This document shows positions 11,895-23,091 of a stretch of DNA of 64,000 nucleotides, piece by piece (within the stretch, counting starts at the first letter, position 1; each line of letters begins with the position of its first letter). Origin of the DNA: Tubulanus polymorphus (Eukaryota > Nemertea > Palaeonemertea > Tubulaniformes > Tubulanidae); contig NC_134030.1 in NCBI RefSeq assembly GCF_964204645.1, positions 13,794,447 to 13,858,446 on the forward strand. Reading direction: 5' to 3'. The position numbers and the translations under genes were made by a program. The notes beneath the pieces were generated by a model. It was given only the letters and a program-made list of their open reading frames with translations, was not told the DNA's origin and did no database searches.

Positions 11895-12035
11895 AAAAAA
11901 GATGGCGGATTTCGCCGGTGGCTAAATGCAATACCGCAGGGCCGGGTCGTATAGAAAAACCATTGGCGATCAATCAAAATTTAGAAAATATTGGCAAAAA
12001 CCATAGGAAAGGGTACAGTACTCGACGGAAATACT
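11895..12035 (+). repeat. DIRS right inverted terminal repeat
   Basis: Inverted match to 6430-6555; its outer end (GTACAGTACTCGACGGAAAT) is complementary to the second half of the internal complementary region. Base 12032 is the last base shared with the circle junction. Just outside, GGCAAACC/GGTTTGCC at about 12059-12077 is a small perfect hairpin of unknown meaning. Confidence 0.88.
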
Positions 12036-12066
12036 GCTTCACCAGACCTTTTGCATAGGCAAACCT

Positions 12067-12870
12067 ATGGTTTGCCAAAAATTTGTGAAATGCTTATTTT
12101 GAGGATCAACAATGGCCAGTTGTCCGTTTCATTCTGATGGGCTGCAGATATAACTAGGGTAGATACAACATTTTCCAGCAAATAAGCCAATTTTCTAGCT
12201 CCAGATTTTTACCCCAAATATGACAATTGGCTTATTCAACGGACATGAACTGACTTCAATCACTTCCCGATCTATGTCACTACTGCTACCAAAGATCATC
12301 AAAATCAAGTAGAGCAGTCCATATAAATCTGAAGTCATTATTAACTTCCAATAGTCTACAGCATTGTTCTGAAACACATGCCTCAGAATTTGGGCTAAAA
12401 ATGACATTTTTTCTGGGCACAATTAAGTTTACAAAATTGCCATTTTTAGTCTTATCGACTCAATTATCGACCCAATTCATAAGACGATGGGTCCTAGGGG
12501 GATACATACCGTATAAACAATCAAGATACATAATTGACGTTTAAAAAATTTCCCTTGAAAAATTAAACAAATTTGTGAAATGCTTATTTTGAGGATCAAC
12601 AATGGCCAGTTTTACTCTGATGGGCTGCAGATTTAACTAGGGTAGATACTACATTTTCCAGCCAATAAGCGGATTTTCTAGCTTCAGATTTTCACCTCAA
12701 AATATGATAATTGGCTTATTCAAAAGACATGAACTATGAACTGCCTCAATCACAAGATCATCAAAATCAAGAAGAGCAGTTCATAAAAATTTGAGGTCAT
12801 TATTTACTTCCAATAGTCTACAGCATTTTGAACTATTCCGTTACTTAAGTTGTTTCATCACCTCAATGTT
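12067..12870 (+). repeat. tandemly duplicated Helitron-like tail plus MITE composite
   Basis: A composite of a Helitron-like tail (TGAGGATCAACAATGGCCAG, then TAGGGTAGATAC) followed by a MITE body (AATAAGCCAATTTTCTAGC) occurs twice, at about 12082-12362 and 12572-12850, offset ~486 bp. The MITE body matches 52254-52440 of the complete MITE at 52 kb. Between the copies, 12383-12568 is the Helitron-like segment also found at 4918-5090. Confidence 0.75.
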
Positions 12871-12914
12871 TTATTCTAAACTCATATAAAAGAGATGAAT
12901 TTGTAATGACTTAC

Positions 12915-12932
12915 CTGTTCGTCTGTGAATGT
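12915..12932 (-). other. possible 18-nt microexon
   Basis: On the minus strand, ATTTCAG precedes 18 bases (ACATTCACAGACGAACAG) that are followed directly by GTAAGT, a perfect 5' splice site. The length is a multiple of three and would follow the phase-0 end of exon 18322-18381 in frame (reading TFTDEQ). It lies in DNA that does not match the flanking repeats. Splice-like pairs this short can arise by chance. Confidence 0.2.
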
Positions 12933-13026
12933 CTGAAATGGTATAAAATGTAAGTGCCATTAATTTTTCTTGGCAATGGTATGGTGGCTGATTTGGGCCA
13001 TGTTAAGATGAAAAATTCTGTGCAAT

Positions 13027-13710
13027 ATGCCACGCAAAAAATATATTGCTTCGTTTCTACGTCCGTTTCTGCGCGGTGCAAAAAAGGAAATTTACCGCAC
13101 AAAAACACGCAAAAACGAGCGCAGAAACGAACATTCGTTTCTGCACTCGTCACTTCTTGTTTTGCGTGGCGCAAAAACGAACTTCACTTCTGCGGGGTGC
13201 AAAAAAAAAAAATTTACCACGCAAAAAGGAGTGCAGCGCCTGTTTCTGTGCGTTTTGGCGGTCACTTCTCGTTTTTGTGCAGCGCAAAAACAAACTTTGT
13301 TTCTTTGTCCATTTTTGCGCCGCGCAAAAACGAGAAATGAGCGCGCAAAAATGAGCGCAGAAACGAACATTCGTTTCTGCACTCGTCATTTCTTGTTTTG
13401 CGTGGCGCAAAAACGAACTTCACTTCTGCGGGGTGCAAAAAAGAAATTTACCACGCAAAAAGGAGTGCAGCGCCTGTTTCTGTGCGTTTTGGCGCAGTCA
13501 CTTCTCGTTTTTGTGCAGCGCAAAAACAAACTTTGTTTCTTTGTCCATTTTTGCGCCGCGCAAAAACGAGAAATGAGCGCGCAAAAATGAGCGCAGAAAT
13601 GAACCTTCGTTTTTGCGCCCGTTTCTGCGCATTTTTGCGCAGTCATTTCTCCTTTTTGCGCCCTGCAAAAATGAACTTCGTTTCTTCGTCCGTTTCGTTT
13701 CTGGCTGTAA
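13027..13710. repeat. GCGC-AAAAA palindromic array with 236-bp tandem units
   Basis: A near-identical 236-bp unit starts at 13117 and 13353, with a partial third from 13589. Each is made of alternating GCGCAAAAACGA and TCGTTTTTGCGC-like blocks, so every unit is itself a series of small palindromes. A related array lies at 17005-17270. Open frames here on both strands (reading RFCA, FLRG and similar) are artefacts of the repeat. Confidence 0.85.
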
Positions 13711-13750
13711 CATTGCTGTTTTTATCACATGAAACAGTCCCGAGGCCAAA

Positions 13751-16570
13751 TGAAAGGCTGAATCCAAGAACATGTCTATCGCACTTTTGAGCCCAAACGT
13801 CTACTTTTACTTAGTAGCCACTTGAGAACAATAAGCAATTAACGATATCAGCCACTTTTCCAGTAGTATACATTTCAAAACAGTCACTCTGGAATAGCAT
13901 TCCTTTCAATTCGGTTGGTTTTCTATAGTGGCTGTTTCGAAGAGTCTACTATTGAAAAGTGACCATTTTGAAACATCTGGTTGCGATAGTGCACACTAGC
14001 AGTAGAGGTGACTGTAAAACCACCCGCCTGTTAACAGTGACTTTGTGATAGTAACTCCTACCATAGCAGCTACTCTCAAAACACATCGTTTCTAAAAGTC
14101 AACTATTGAAAAGTGACCATTTTGAGATCGCTTGCCAGATTCCCTGTTATAAATACACTGTAGCAACATATGCTTCAGATTTGCAGTGATACCTGACAAT
14201 ATAAACATACTGAGAAACTCTACTCACGCTATAGTTTGGGGTATAGTTCTATTAAAGAGTGACTCAGATGAGATCTGAAGATATTGTAGATACTATCTTT
14301 GAGGATGTGAAATGTAATGAGCGATTCCCAACTCTCAATTGGAGTTAAATTTGTTTACAAATTGTCAATGGTTATGTAGTTTTAAGATAAATCAAAATTT
14401 CCTTCTTTTCATGGCGATGTAATTGAATAAAGAATTCAATTTGAACAAATGCAGCTATTTTCAAGCATAGGTCTGCATTTATTTTTGATTTTAATTCTTA
14501 GATTAAAAGCGCAAAAATTCAGGCTAACCTCTCATTATTGAAATGGTGGTTTATCTTCAACGGGGGCCTGGATGTCTTTGCATCTTAAATTAAGATGTGC
14601 ATTTCGGAGTGTTCGAATTTCCCTGAATTCTAATTTTGCATTTTGACTGTAGACTAACAGCCATCATCAGGTGGAATGTAGACATTCCTAGTGATAAGGG
14701 CTTTTAGTAAGATGGCTGTCAGTCAACAGCTGAAACGTTGTGGTTTAACTATAATAAATTTCATGATACAAAATTCTATTGTGGAATTTCTTCATTTGTC
14801 TACAGTTAACACGCTTTAGAGTATTTTATTCGACTTCTTTGGGTCCTGTAGCCATAAAATCGAAAATTATTTATTAATCGGCAAAGAAGGGATATAAAAC
14901 CGTGTTGGTCGCTAGAAGAGGGATTCCCTGTATATCTGCACCTTAAACCGGTACCTTTGTTAGTTCTAGCTCACATTCACTTCCAAATTCAAGAATTGGT
15001 AACGTTGGTTTACGATAATTTGAGAAAAAGAGTTTAGTTGGAGAAAACTGATAATTCAGTTAATGAGTTAACTGATAATCTTATAATTCAGCGATCATTG
15101 GTTCATCGATTCAGCGAAGTTCAAACACTGTACATTTTGGCATGTGATTGTATTGGCACCTTGAAATAAAGTTTCATAGAGATATTGCGGTGCTAAGTTT
15201 ATCAATATTAAGAGGTAATTACTTTTGGTTTGTGGTCTTTTGGTGGCCAATGCAGTTTGTTCATTCGTTCATCAATCACTGTCTAGTTAGCCAGTGTAAT
15301 TGACCTGCTGACCGATAGCTGCTGCTGGGTTTTTGATAACTTATATAAACAATTTACTCAACAAAGTGGGAAAGTATGTGAAACTAGAATTACAGCATAT
15401 TACTGTTCACATTTCTTTCACATCTTAAGCCAAAAGAAGTTTTCTCTATCAAATGAAATTGCTGACTTCAAAATTACGTGAACATCTCAACACTGCACTT
15501 TTATACGCTAATCGTTTGATCTTTTATAATAAGTTGGTAATTTCATTTCAACCAAACTGTATAACTACGAAATAAGATTTTGATTATGGTATCATTTCTA
15601 GCAAGCGATAGAATGATTCAATATTCATTAACGAAAAAGCAGAGAACAGCGTGACAAAGTGAACATCACATGGATTATTTAAAAATCGTTTGTATCGAAA
15701 TAAACAATTAATTCAAGGTTAATTCTAAGTATTTTAGATACATTTTTTTCGTAATTCATTTTTTGAACATATGATTTTATTTGTATATTCCTCTCTCATA
15801 TACCCTTAAAAACAAATTAAGCCTAAAAGACAAATTTATTTTTTTGTCTTGTCTTTCTTTTCTACAAAATCAAAGATTTATGAACGCACCAGAATGTTTT
15901 ATAATCGCCAGTGTAAAGAATTCTAGGACTGGCACTATATTTTAGTATTAATGGATTTAATCCATGATGATGTTATATGAATGAATAGTTTTCCATTGTG
16001 TTGAGCGTAATATAATTTAGGGGATTCTTAGCATCTCAAAAACTTTGATTTTCTATTCACAGAACTGTATTCAAAGCATACAGAGTTCTGTACACAAAGC
16101 ATATAGGGTTCAACAGTACCTTTGAACCTGTCACGTATCACTGCAAATCTTTAACAGATGCTGCTATTTTGAACAGGAAATAACCATGCCATCTCAAAAT
16201 GGTCACTTTTCAATAGTTGACTTTTAGAAACGATGTGTTTTGAGAGTAGCTGCTATGGTAGGAGTTACTATCACTAAGTCACTGTTAACAGGCGGGTGGT
16301 TTTACAGTCACCTCTACTGCTAGTGTGCACTATCGAAACCAGATGTTTCAAAATGGTCACTTTTCAATAGTAGACTCTTCGAAACAGCCACTATAGAAAA
16401 CCAACTAAATTGAAAGGAATACTATTTCAGAGTGACTGTTTTGAAATGTATACTACTGGAAAAGTAGCTGATATCGTTAATTGCTTATTGTTCTCAAGTG
16501 GCTACTAAGTAAAAGTAGACGTTTGGGCTCAAAAGTGAGATAGACATGTTCTTGGATTCAGCCTTTCAAA
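13751..16570. mobile_element. 2.8-kb element with ~380-bp terminal inverted repeats
   Basis: 13751-14131 and 16190-16570 are inverted copies with very high identity, starting TGAAAGGCTGAATCCAAGAA. Each arm contains two copies of a ~33-bp unit (CTATTGAAAAGTGACCATTT). The ~2 kb interior (14132-16189) is AT-rich, with no frame of 60 codons. This is a foldback-like architecture. No target duplication is obvious. Confidence 0.8.
14640..14765. other. inverted CTGATGA...GAAAC motif pair (degenerate hammerhead-like)
   Basis: Centre is the palindrome GGAATGT-AG-ACATTCC (14673-14688). The minus arm reads CTGATGATGGCTGT, then ACAGTCAAAA. The plus arm reads GATGGCTGTCAGTCAACAGC, then TGAAACG. Each arm can form the GGCUGT/ACAG stem that separates the two hammerhead core boxes, but neither arm has both boxes intact. 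Related motifs are known near the ends of Penelope-like elements. Not shown to be a ribozyme. Confidence 0.25.
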
Positions 16571-17314
16571 TGCGAAAGTTATAAAAAAATAATCGAATAC
16601 ATATAAGATCAGCTTCCTCACTAACAATTGATTAACTATTGAGAAAAGTTGATTCGAAATTTATTGAAATGAAGCTGGAACTTGAAGCACGGTAACCCAG
16701 TGCCACTAGCGATCCTAGTGGATCATCACTTGCCACTGTAGCCATGCTGGTATCCCATTTATTGAGTTTAGGTTCTTATTCAATAAAACTTCCTTAAATT
16801 GATGGTTTATTGATTCTTTGATGAAAGCCAGCTAATTGTATCATTTGCAAATTTACATATTCAAATGAATTTAATTCTAACTTATTGACATTGAGGCAGT
16901 AACTGGTAAGTTAAAATGTTTGAGTTAACAATTACTTAAATGGAAAATAATTTTACTTTACTAATCTTTCAATTTTTAGTAAAAAACATTAGATTTCAGG
17001 AACAGATACGAAGTTCGTTTTTGCGCCGCGCAAAAATGAGAAATAACCGGGCAGAACGAACCTTCAATTTTGCGCGGTAAATTTAGTTTTTGCTCGGCGA
17101 AGAAACGGACGAAGAAACGAAATTGGTTTTTTTGCCGCGCAAAAACGCGCAGAAACGGGTGCAGAAATGAAGGTTTGTTTCATCGCTCATTTTGTGTGCT
17201 AAATTATATTTTTGCGCCACGCAGAAACGGACACAGAAACGAAGCAATGTATTTTTTTTTCGCGGAATTTTTTTTTTTTAACTTGGCCCGAATCAGCCAC
17301 CATACAATGGTCAC

Positions 17315-18321
17315 CATACAATGGTCACACTAAATCTTTGTCCATCAAGTTTTCAAGTTATTGAATGGCTGTACAGACTGGCCACCACATAACTGCCCAG
17401 GAATGAAGAGAAATTTGCAATGAATATGTCTTGAATAGGGAATCATCATCATAGCAAATACTAACAATATATTGTATTCACATGCATACAACCATCTAAA
17501 AATCATACAGTTTGTTTTAAATTATGTAATCAAGATGCCTTTTTCAAAAGCTAGTTTGTGAATTATTGTAGTCATTACCTACCAAGTGGGGAAGATAATT
17601 TGGCATCAAACCACCACCATACACCAGGTAGCACTGATTCAGAGGGTTCTTTCAGCATTTGTTTGGGAATGGCGTGAAATTGTCATTAAGCATCTTGTTG
17701 ATTTTACCACAATTGTAGGTCAGTGGAACCGGGTGTGTGGTGGCCTCTTCAACTCAATGCCATCCGTTAGGACGCATGACCATAAAGATTCTAAACTATT
17801 TATTCTTAAGCCAAAGTGGTAATCCTACTCTGTGCCATGTAGTGATTCTTTCCAAGATGAAGCCAAAATAATTAACCAATTAAGAATGAAACAAGCCATA
17901 GGCGATAACTGTTCATGGGCTGAGGTTCAAATCTATTGTATATACTGTACTACAATTAACAGGAAATAAATGAATAAATAAATAAATAAATAAATAATTG
18001 TCACTGATGTGTACATGAGGCAACTCTCGAAATTCCCATGCCTCAATTCCCACAGCATTTTGGATATATTGTATTTTGGGTCAATAGCTAAATTCAAGAC
18101 AACTTTTAGAATTTAGACCCTGTTCCTCAGTTATGAGGTCATATTCAAGGTCACTTCGCTGAAAACGGTGTTTTAATGCTTAGTTCTGCCACTTATAGTA
18201 CTGGGCCTATTCTTTGCACTACACACTCGACCCCCATACCAACAATGTACCAAAATGTAGAACTTTGACATTATTTCAATAGATTATAAGAGGCATAACT
18301 AGATTAATTGATCTACTGTAC
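17315..18321. other. intron-like DNA without genes; (AAAT)n microsatellite
   Basis: A short ATAAATAAATAAATAAATA tract lies at about 17972-17998. A direct duplication of CACCATACAATGGT abuts the outer element end at 17297-17326. Otherwise nothing supportable. Confidence 0.5.
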
Positions 18322-18381
18322 CTTAGGCGCACCACCTCCTGGCTTGCCCCATGGGTTGTATCTTTGTAACATGTCTAGATC
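18322..18381 (-). CDS. host gene exon (NPWGKPGGGAP motif)
   Basis: Sixty nt, twenty codons, phase 0 at both ends: TTACAG acceptor just right of 18381, GTACAG donor left of 18322. Encodes DLDMLQRYNPWGKPGGGAPK. The Pro/Gly motif after a charged helical exon resembles, from memory, centrosome and spindle pole associated protein (CSPP1)-like sequences, but I cannot verify this. It joins the phase-0 donor of the exon at 20880-20994. Confidence 0.72.
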
Positions 18382-19278
18382 CTGTAAAAATAACATTGTA
18401 GTTTATGTTAAGAAACTAGCAAATAAATAATTCACAAAAGTAATGTATGAAAAAATGTTCAAAACCATGTATGGATACAAATACATGCATGGGGATTCAT
18501 GGAAAACATACTCATTTTGGAACTAGAGATACCTTAAAACATTTCAATACATAGCAATTGATTTTGATGAGAGGCCTGCACAACTCTCCACCCCCTTACA
18601 GAGTTAGCGGTAGTTCTAAGCATGAAAACTGACATTCATGACCTTCAGGTAAATTCTCCGGTTTTTGCATAATACAATAGATGAGGGGAAACGGAATCAA
18701 TACGATGACTTATCAAATTTAAAATAAACATAAAATAAGACTCCAATGACTGGAAAATGAGAAAGTAAATCCTACAAAATGGCACACGAATATTCGAGTA
18801 GATTAATAGACCGGTTTGTCTGCGTTGTATAATCGATCAAATATGCCCTTACATTGATTGGCTGCAGGAGATCAACTAACCGCAGGGGGCATCTATTTTA
18901 TATCAATTTAACGATGTTCAACAGCCATCTAGACATTTGATGAAACAAAATGCTCGTCGATTTCTCTTAAATGAACGCGACATTTAAAATTCCATTTCCA
19001 ACAGATTTTCGCTGCATGATCAAACAACATTTTGTACATATAAATATAGTGGATTGAATGACTACATGTCAAAGTTATAACCTCATTTTATAAGCAAAAA
19101 TTCGATTTTTGGATCCACTACACCCTTCTGTACGTGTTTAACATGATTTTAGATATCTTATTATTGAATTCCTTACAATCCATAAAAGCACATTTTATAT
19201 TGTTTACTAACATGTCCCGGAATAAAGATTGACTCAAAAGGTCATTTAACCGAATTCAGCTCATTTTCTGGTTACGTA
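18382..19278. other. intron DNA, nothing recognised
   Basis: AT-rich, no repeat pair or long frame identified. It is the right part of the intron between exons 18322-18381 and 20880-20994. Confidence 0.5.
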
Positions 19279-19674
19279 CCGTATTTTTCGGTGTACAAGT
19301 TGAACCCAGTGTATAAGTCGAGGTCAAATTATCAGTTTCAAAAGTTGTACTAAGGCTATAGTCGGTGTATAAGTCAAGTCCCTTCTTCACGTGTTTACAT
19401 AAGTCACTTTTGAAAACAGTGCTATGGTCATTCTCATAGTAGTTGAGAGTCTTTACCACTGTTTGCAATTAATCATTATCAAGATTCTAAATTCTAATTG
19501 GGATGCGAGTGTAGCCTAACATAAATTAATATTCCATTTCATCATGGCTACCTTGAACTCTTAAACGTCATCAGTTTAAACAATATTGAAAGTGTATTTA
19601 GTGTTTAAGTCGACCTAGGTTTTTGGACATGATTTTTGACCTCAAAAACTCGACTTATACACCGGAAAATACGG
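19279..19674. mobile_element. 396-bp TA-flanked MITE
   Basis: Left end CCGTATTTTTCGGTGTACAA, right end the complement of CCGTATTTTCCGGTGTATAA; inversion extends ~27 bp (AAGTYGA). TA at 19277-19278 on the left; CA on the right, one step from TA. Non-coding. It shares the CCGTATTTTYCGG terminus with the MITE at 52254-52861 but not its body. A TA target and such ends fit Tc1/mariner/pogo-type transposition (inference). Confidence 0.8.
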
Positions 19675-19702
19675 CAGTTCAGGCGGCGAATAACAATAGG
19701 CC

Positions 19703-19985
19703 CTACAGATTAATACGCCAAGGGCATTGTCGAAGAAATATCCTTTGACAATCTGACAGTCAGAAGCATCGTCGAAGAAATTTCTTTCGACAATCCGACA
19801 ATCAGTAGCATCGTCGATGAAATTTCCTTCGACAATCCAACAATTAGAAGCATTGTCGAAGAAATATCCTTCGACAATCAGAAGCATTGTCGAAGAAATA
19901 TCCTTCAACAATCCGACAATCAGAAATGTCGAAGAAATTCCCTTCGATAATCTGACAATCAGAAGCAATGTCGAAGAAATTTAGT
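19703..19985. repeat. 42-bp minisatellite, direct array
   Basis: About seven units of 34-42 bp, typically GCATTGTCGAAGAAATATCC, then TTCGACAATCCGACAATCAG and AA. Each unit contains the imperfect palindrome TGTCGAAGAAATTTC/TTTCGACA. The 14-codon periodic frame on the minus strand is a by-product. A short downstream duplication, GCTGGGATCGAAGGACTG, occurs at about 19990 and 20041. Confidence 0.85.
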
Positions 19986-20317
19986 AAAGTAGCTGGGATC
20001 GAAGGACTGGGTGTTTACGTGGATTACCCTTGTACAAAGTGGCTGGGATCGAAGGACTGTATTTTGGGATGTCGCATGCGAGCCGGTTTTAATTTTTATA
20101 TAACAATAGACAATAAATGCTTTGCCGATGCGCATTTGACTTTCTAATTTTCATTAGGGACTTTTAATTACAAAGACGGCATTTGACCTTTTGAGAAACT
20201 AGGGTTTTTCTTTGTGTGGCCTAGAACGGTATTGCAGATTCTCCAAATAAATAAATAATCTTTAAACGGTTATCGACAAATACACTCAAATAGACACATT
20301 AGAAAATTGATATTTAT

Positions 20318-20465
20318 TAGGTGATTGTCGAATTGGCGATGGAAATTTCATCGACATTGCTTGGTTTCTGATTGTTGGATTGTCGAGGGAAACATTGAAA
20401 GTGCTTCTGATCGTGGGATTGTCGGGGGAAATTTTTTCGACAATGCTTCTGATTGTTGAAAGAAG
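20318..20465. repeat. same minisatellite, inverted orientation
   Basis: About three to four diverged units read as the reverse complement of the 19703-19985 array (TGCTTCTGATTGTTGGATTG, then TCGAGGGAAA). Together the two arrays form inverted arms ~330 bp apart. The intervening DNA holds nothing recognised. Confidence 0.75.
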
Positions 20466-20879
20466 TTCTCCGGGACAAAACCGCATTATGCAGTTTGTCC
20501 CTATGCAGATAATCCCAAGGCTGATACAGCCGGCTGGTTGACCGGGACCAGGGTTTGATGTCCGGGAGCATGACTCTCTGTGTTTGGGAACGAGACTGGC
20601 TCTGGGAGGGTCGGTCAATCAACCGGGATTGACAGGTACCCGGGATTTCGCTCACGAGGACAATTTTTTCTCCAATGGCTGAATAGCCAGCCTGGAAGGT
20701 GACTGGTTCTGGGGGCCAGAATCATGCTCCAAATGACTTTCAATTGGGGAGGAATCACGATTGGGCTTTCACACCGGGAGGCCAGTTTTAAGAATCGAGT
20801 CCTTTCAGCAGATAAGGGAGCTCGTCACAGGGGCCCTGTTGTTGCCTCGAAAGAGATTTGATTCTGGACACATACGTAC

Positions 20880-20994
20880 CTTTTTCTTTTCTTTTTGCAT
20901 TTCTTCCATTCTGCGTAGTTTTTCTAATTTATGAGCCTCTATATCAAGTTCAGCAGAATAGTGTTGATGACGCAATTTTCTCAATTCTGCCGAA
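20880..20994 (-). CDS. host gene exon (charged coiled-coil-like)
   Basis: 115 nt with TTTTCTAG acceptor and AAG/GTACGT donor. The first base completes the split codon from exon 21322-21433; the end is phase 0. Encodes 38 residues rich in Glu, Lys and Arg (SAELRKLRHQHYSAELDIEA, then KLEKLRRMEEMQ and KKK), likely an alpha helix or coiled coil. Confidence 0.78.
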
Positions 20995-21321
20995 CTAGAA
21001 AATAAAGAATCATATAAAAGAAATGTCTACATTGTCATGGGATAACCTATTCATTAGGTATATTATATATAATGGCAATGAAGAGGATCTTACATCGATC
21101 ATGTTTTCTTTTGAAATCTGGTCGAAGTACCATTCATTTACCAGAAGAAGGTTAAACATTCTCATAAGTAGGTGTAAAATAAATATGTTTTTTTGCAAAA
21201 TCTAGCCCAGATGATCAATCATCCAATCATCTTAACCAAGGACACAAAAAAGGGGTTTCCTATAAAAAATAATGTCCTTAAAACATACTCAAAGGAACAT
21301 TGTTTTCAATTTAGTACTCAC

Positions 21322-21433
21322 GTTTTTTGAACTGGCGGAATAGCCCCAGTCATCGGTTTTGGAATCTGTTCAGTTTGGGGAATATTTTCCCCATACTGGA
21401 CACCCTGATGTCCCTCATCTATTTGTGGTTTAC
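21322..21433 (-). CDS. host gene exon (Pro/Gln-rich linker)
   Basis: 112 nt with TTGTTAG acceptor and AAAAAC/GTGAGT donor. Its first two bases complete a codon begun by one base, exactly what the 44905-45087 exon leaves; its last two bases need one, exactly what exon 20880-20994 supplies. Encodes a low-complexity linker (KPQIDEGHQGVQYGENIPQ, then TEQIPKPMTGAIPPVQK). Confidence 0.75.
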
Positions 21434-21910
21434 CTAACAATTAAAAAAAAAAACACTAAAAAAACAAATCTTATTTGCCCACAATCAGCCATGCTTACTT
21501 CTAAAACCAGGTTAGGTTAGAAGATGCCTGTTAGCTGAGTTTGGTTGATGGCAAGAAAATGATTGGAAGAAAATTGTAGGACTCACAGTGATTGAAAAGA
21601 AAAATGCCTAGTAAGATGGGTTCAAGTCAATCCATCAACATCTCCACAACATTACAAATCACTGGATTCGGTCATAAGACAAAATTTTTGAATAAACCCT
21701 ACAGCTTAGCTTGGAATCTCAAAACAACTTTGCAATTCAAACCCTTATCAAAATATCAATGGCATATCCACAATGAGGGAAAATCTATCATTTTCATGTA
21801 AGGTCCAGTAGTATACAAAATAGCGGTTTGGGTGCAGTGCAGTCAGCCAGACCCTGGTATACCGTGTACCCACTCTTCCCCCAGACGCCCTCCCAGTGCC
21901 AGTCCAGAAA

Positions 21911-23091
21911 TACCTACGAGCAATTATCTGAACAGGAGGAAGCTTGCCCTATATCAGTGTACTACACACTGGTACGATCAGTAACGCTGTCAATCATAAA
22001 GTCATGGGTGTATGGGATTCGACGTCGCTGGAAAGCAGCGCTGCGCGTTGATTCTAAAAGCAATCCATAAAGGTAGTTTTAAGATGACGTAGCCAACTGA
22101 CGCATGCATATTTGGCACCATAATGACCGCGCTTATGAAATCCACAGCTTGGTGAAAAAATTTTGAAAATCGGTTGATAATTAAGATTTTTACGATATCA
22201 TTGCATCTCCCGAGATTTTTAGTACGTTCTGCAATAAATATATTTTATAAATCACATATTTTGTATGTTCCTGACGGTTCCTGTGAATAAAATATGCAGT
22301 TTTAAGTAGATGAAGTGTTGATGAATGCCGGGATGACATTCCGATGAATGCGGAATTATGCGGAATTAGGGTAAAATGCTGCCAAAATCTTACAAAAATA
22401 CAATGTATTCACCTGTAATATGGCCAATCATCATTTCGACCGATTTTTTTTCTAGAAATGGTGATCATATAGGTAAATAGTTGCTAATTCTTATAACAGA
22501 AATTAATTAGAAACTACATGGACACTGTTTATTTACTAATATGAAAACAATATTCCAAAAAAATATATCCTTAGAATACATCAATTACGGACAACCAACT
22601 CCACAGTTTTTCGTCAATAATGCTGTATGAAACATTGTCGTTCTTTCCAATTTCACACGATGTCATTGAATGTTTTGTCGGTGTACTAAACAAATATAAG
22701 TTATCTCGAAAATTAAAAGAGAAATATACCGAAAATTGTCTTGATGCAATACATGTACACAACATGGAAACATTAGATTAAAAATATGAAAGAGAAGTCA
22801 CCTCCATTATACCTTTATAAAAGATGAAAATTACTTCTTGGACCATGAAATATTTCATTTTGTAATTTGAGTTTTGATATTATTCTATAGTCTGGCTCTT
22901 TTTTATCCATGTCTGTCGAGGTGAATACCTCACACCCAAAAATCCGAACAATAGGCTAACAATAGGCTCATCAATTAGCCCTGCGCCAACAGTTTGATTG
23001 ACAGCGTTAAACAGTTTGATTGACAGCGTTACTGATCGTGTGTACAGATATATAGGGCGAGCTCCCTCCTGTTCAGATAATTGCTCGTAGG
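21911..23091. repeat. inverted repeat pair around ~1 kb of non-coding DNA
   Basis: 21911-21996 and 23018-23091 are inverted copies with an identical core CCTACGAGCAATTATCTGAA (continuing CAGGAGG) and a shared GATCAGTAACGCTGTCAATC. Next to the right copy, ACAGTTTGATTGACAGCGTTA is tandemly repeated (22990-23031). No coding frame inside. Probably a non-autonomous inverted-repeat element; its ends are not defined. Confidence 0.6.

Larger units (their letters stand above)
6387..12035 (-). mobile_element. DIRS-type tyrosine-recombinase retrotransposon, inactive
   Basis: About 5.65 kb. Genes on the minus strand in the order ORF1/Gag, RT-RNase H-methyltransferase-like, tyrosine recombinase. Inverted terminal repeats (6387-6555 and 11895-12035) are nearly identical over their shared ~120 bp. 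An internal complementary region (6603-6696) is the complement of the two outer ends joined together, the diagnostic DIRS circle-junction arrangement. Such elements make a circular DNA that a tyrosine recombinase integrates without target duplication; ATT at 6387-6389 fits the trinucleotide at the joint. Decay: frameshifts and two nonsense codons in ORF1, a deletion over the RT active site, and a deletion with frameshift in the recombinase. Confidence 0.93.
12973..17314. mobile_element. large non-coding element with inverted ends, nested
   Basis: Outer ends are inverted: left ATGGTGGCTGATTTGGGCC (about 12979-12997) against right GGCCCGAATCAGCCACCAT (about 17284-17302), extending through an AT tract on the inner side. 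Inside each end lies an array rich in GCGCAAAAACGA-type units (13027-13710 and 17005-17270). Between them lies a second inverted-repeat element, 13751-16570. No protein-coding frame of note; frames in the arrays are repeat translations. No clear target duplication. I infer a non-autonomous DNA element with subterminal repeats, later split by another insertion. Confidence 0.6.

Noticed and set aside
13046-13790. Many overlapping frames on both strands
   Set aside because: All are translations of the GCGC-AAAAA tandem repeat; no conserved domain.
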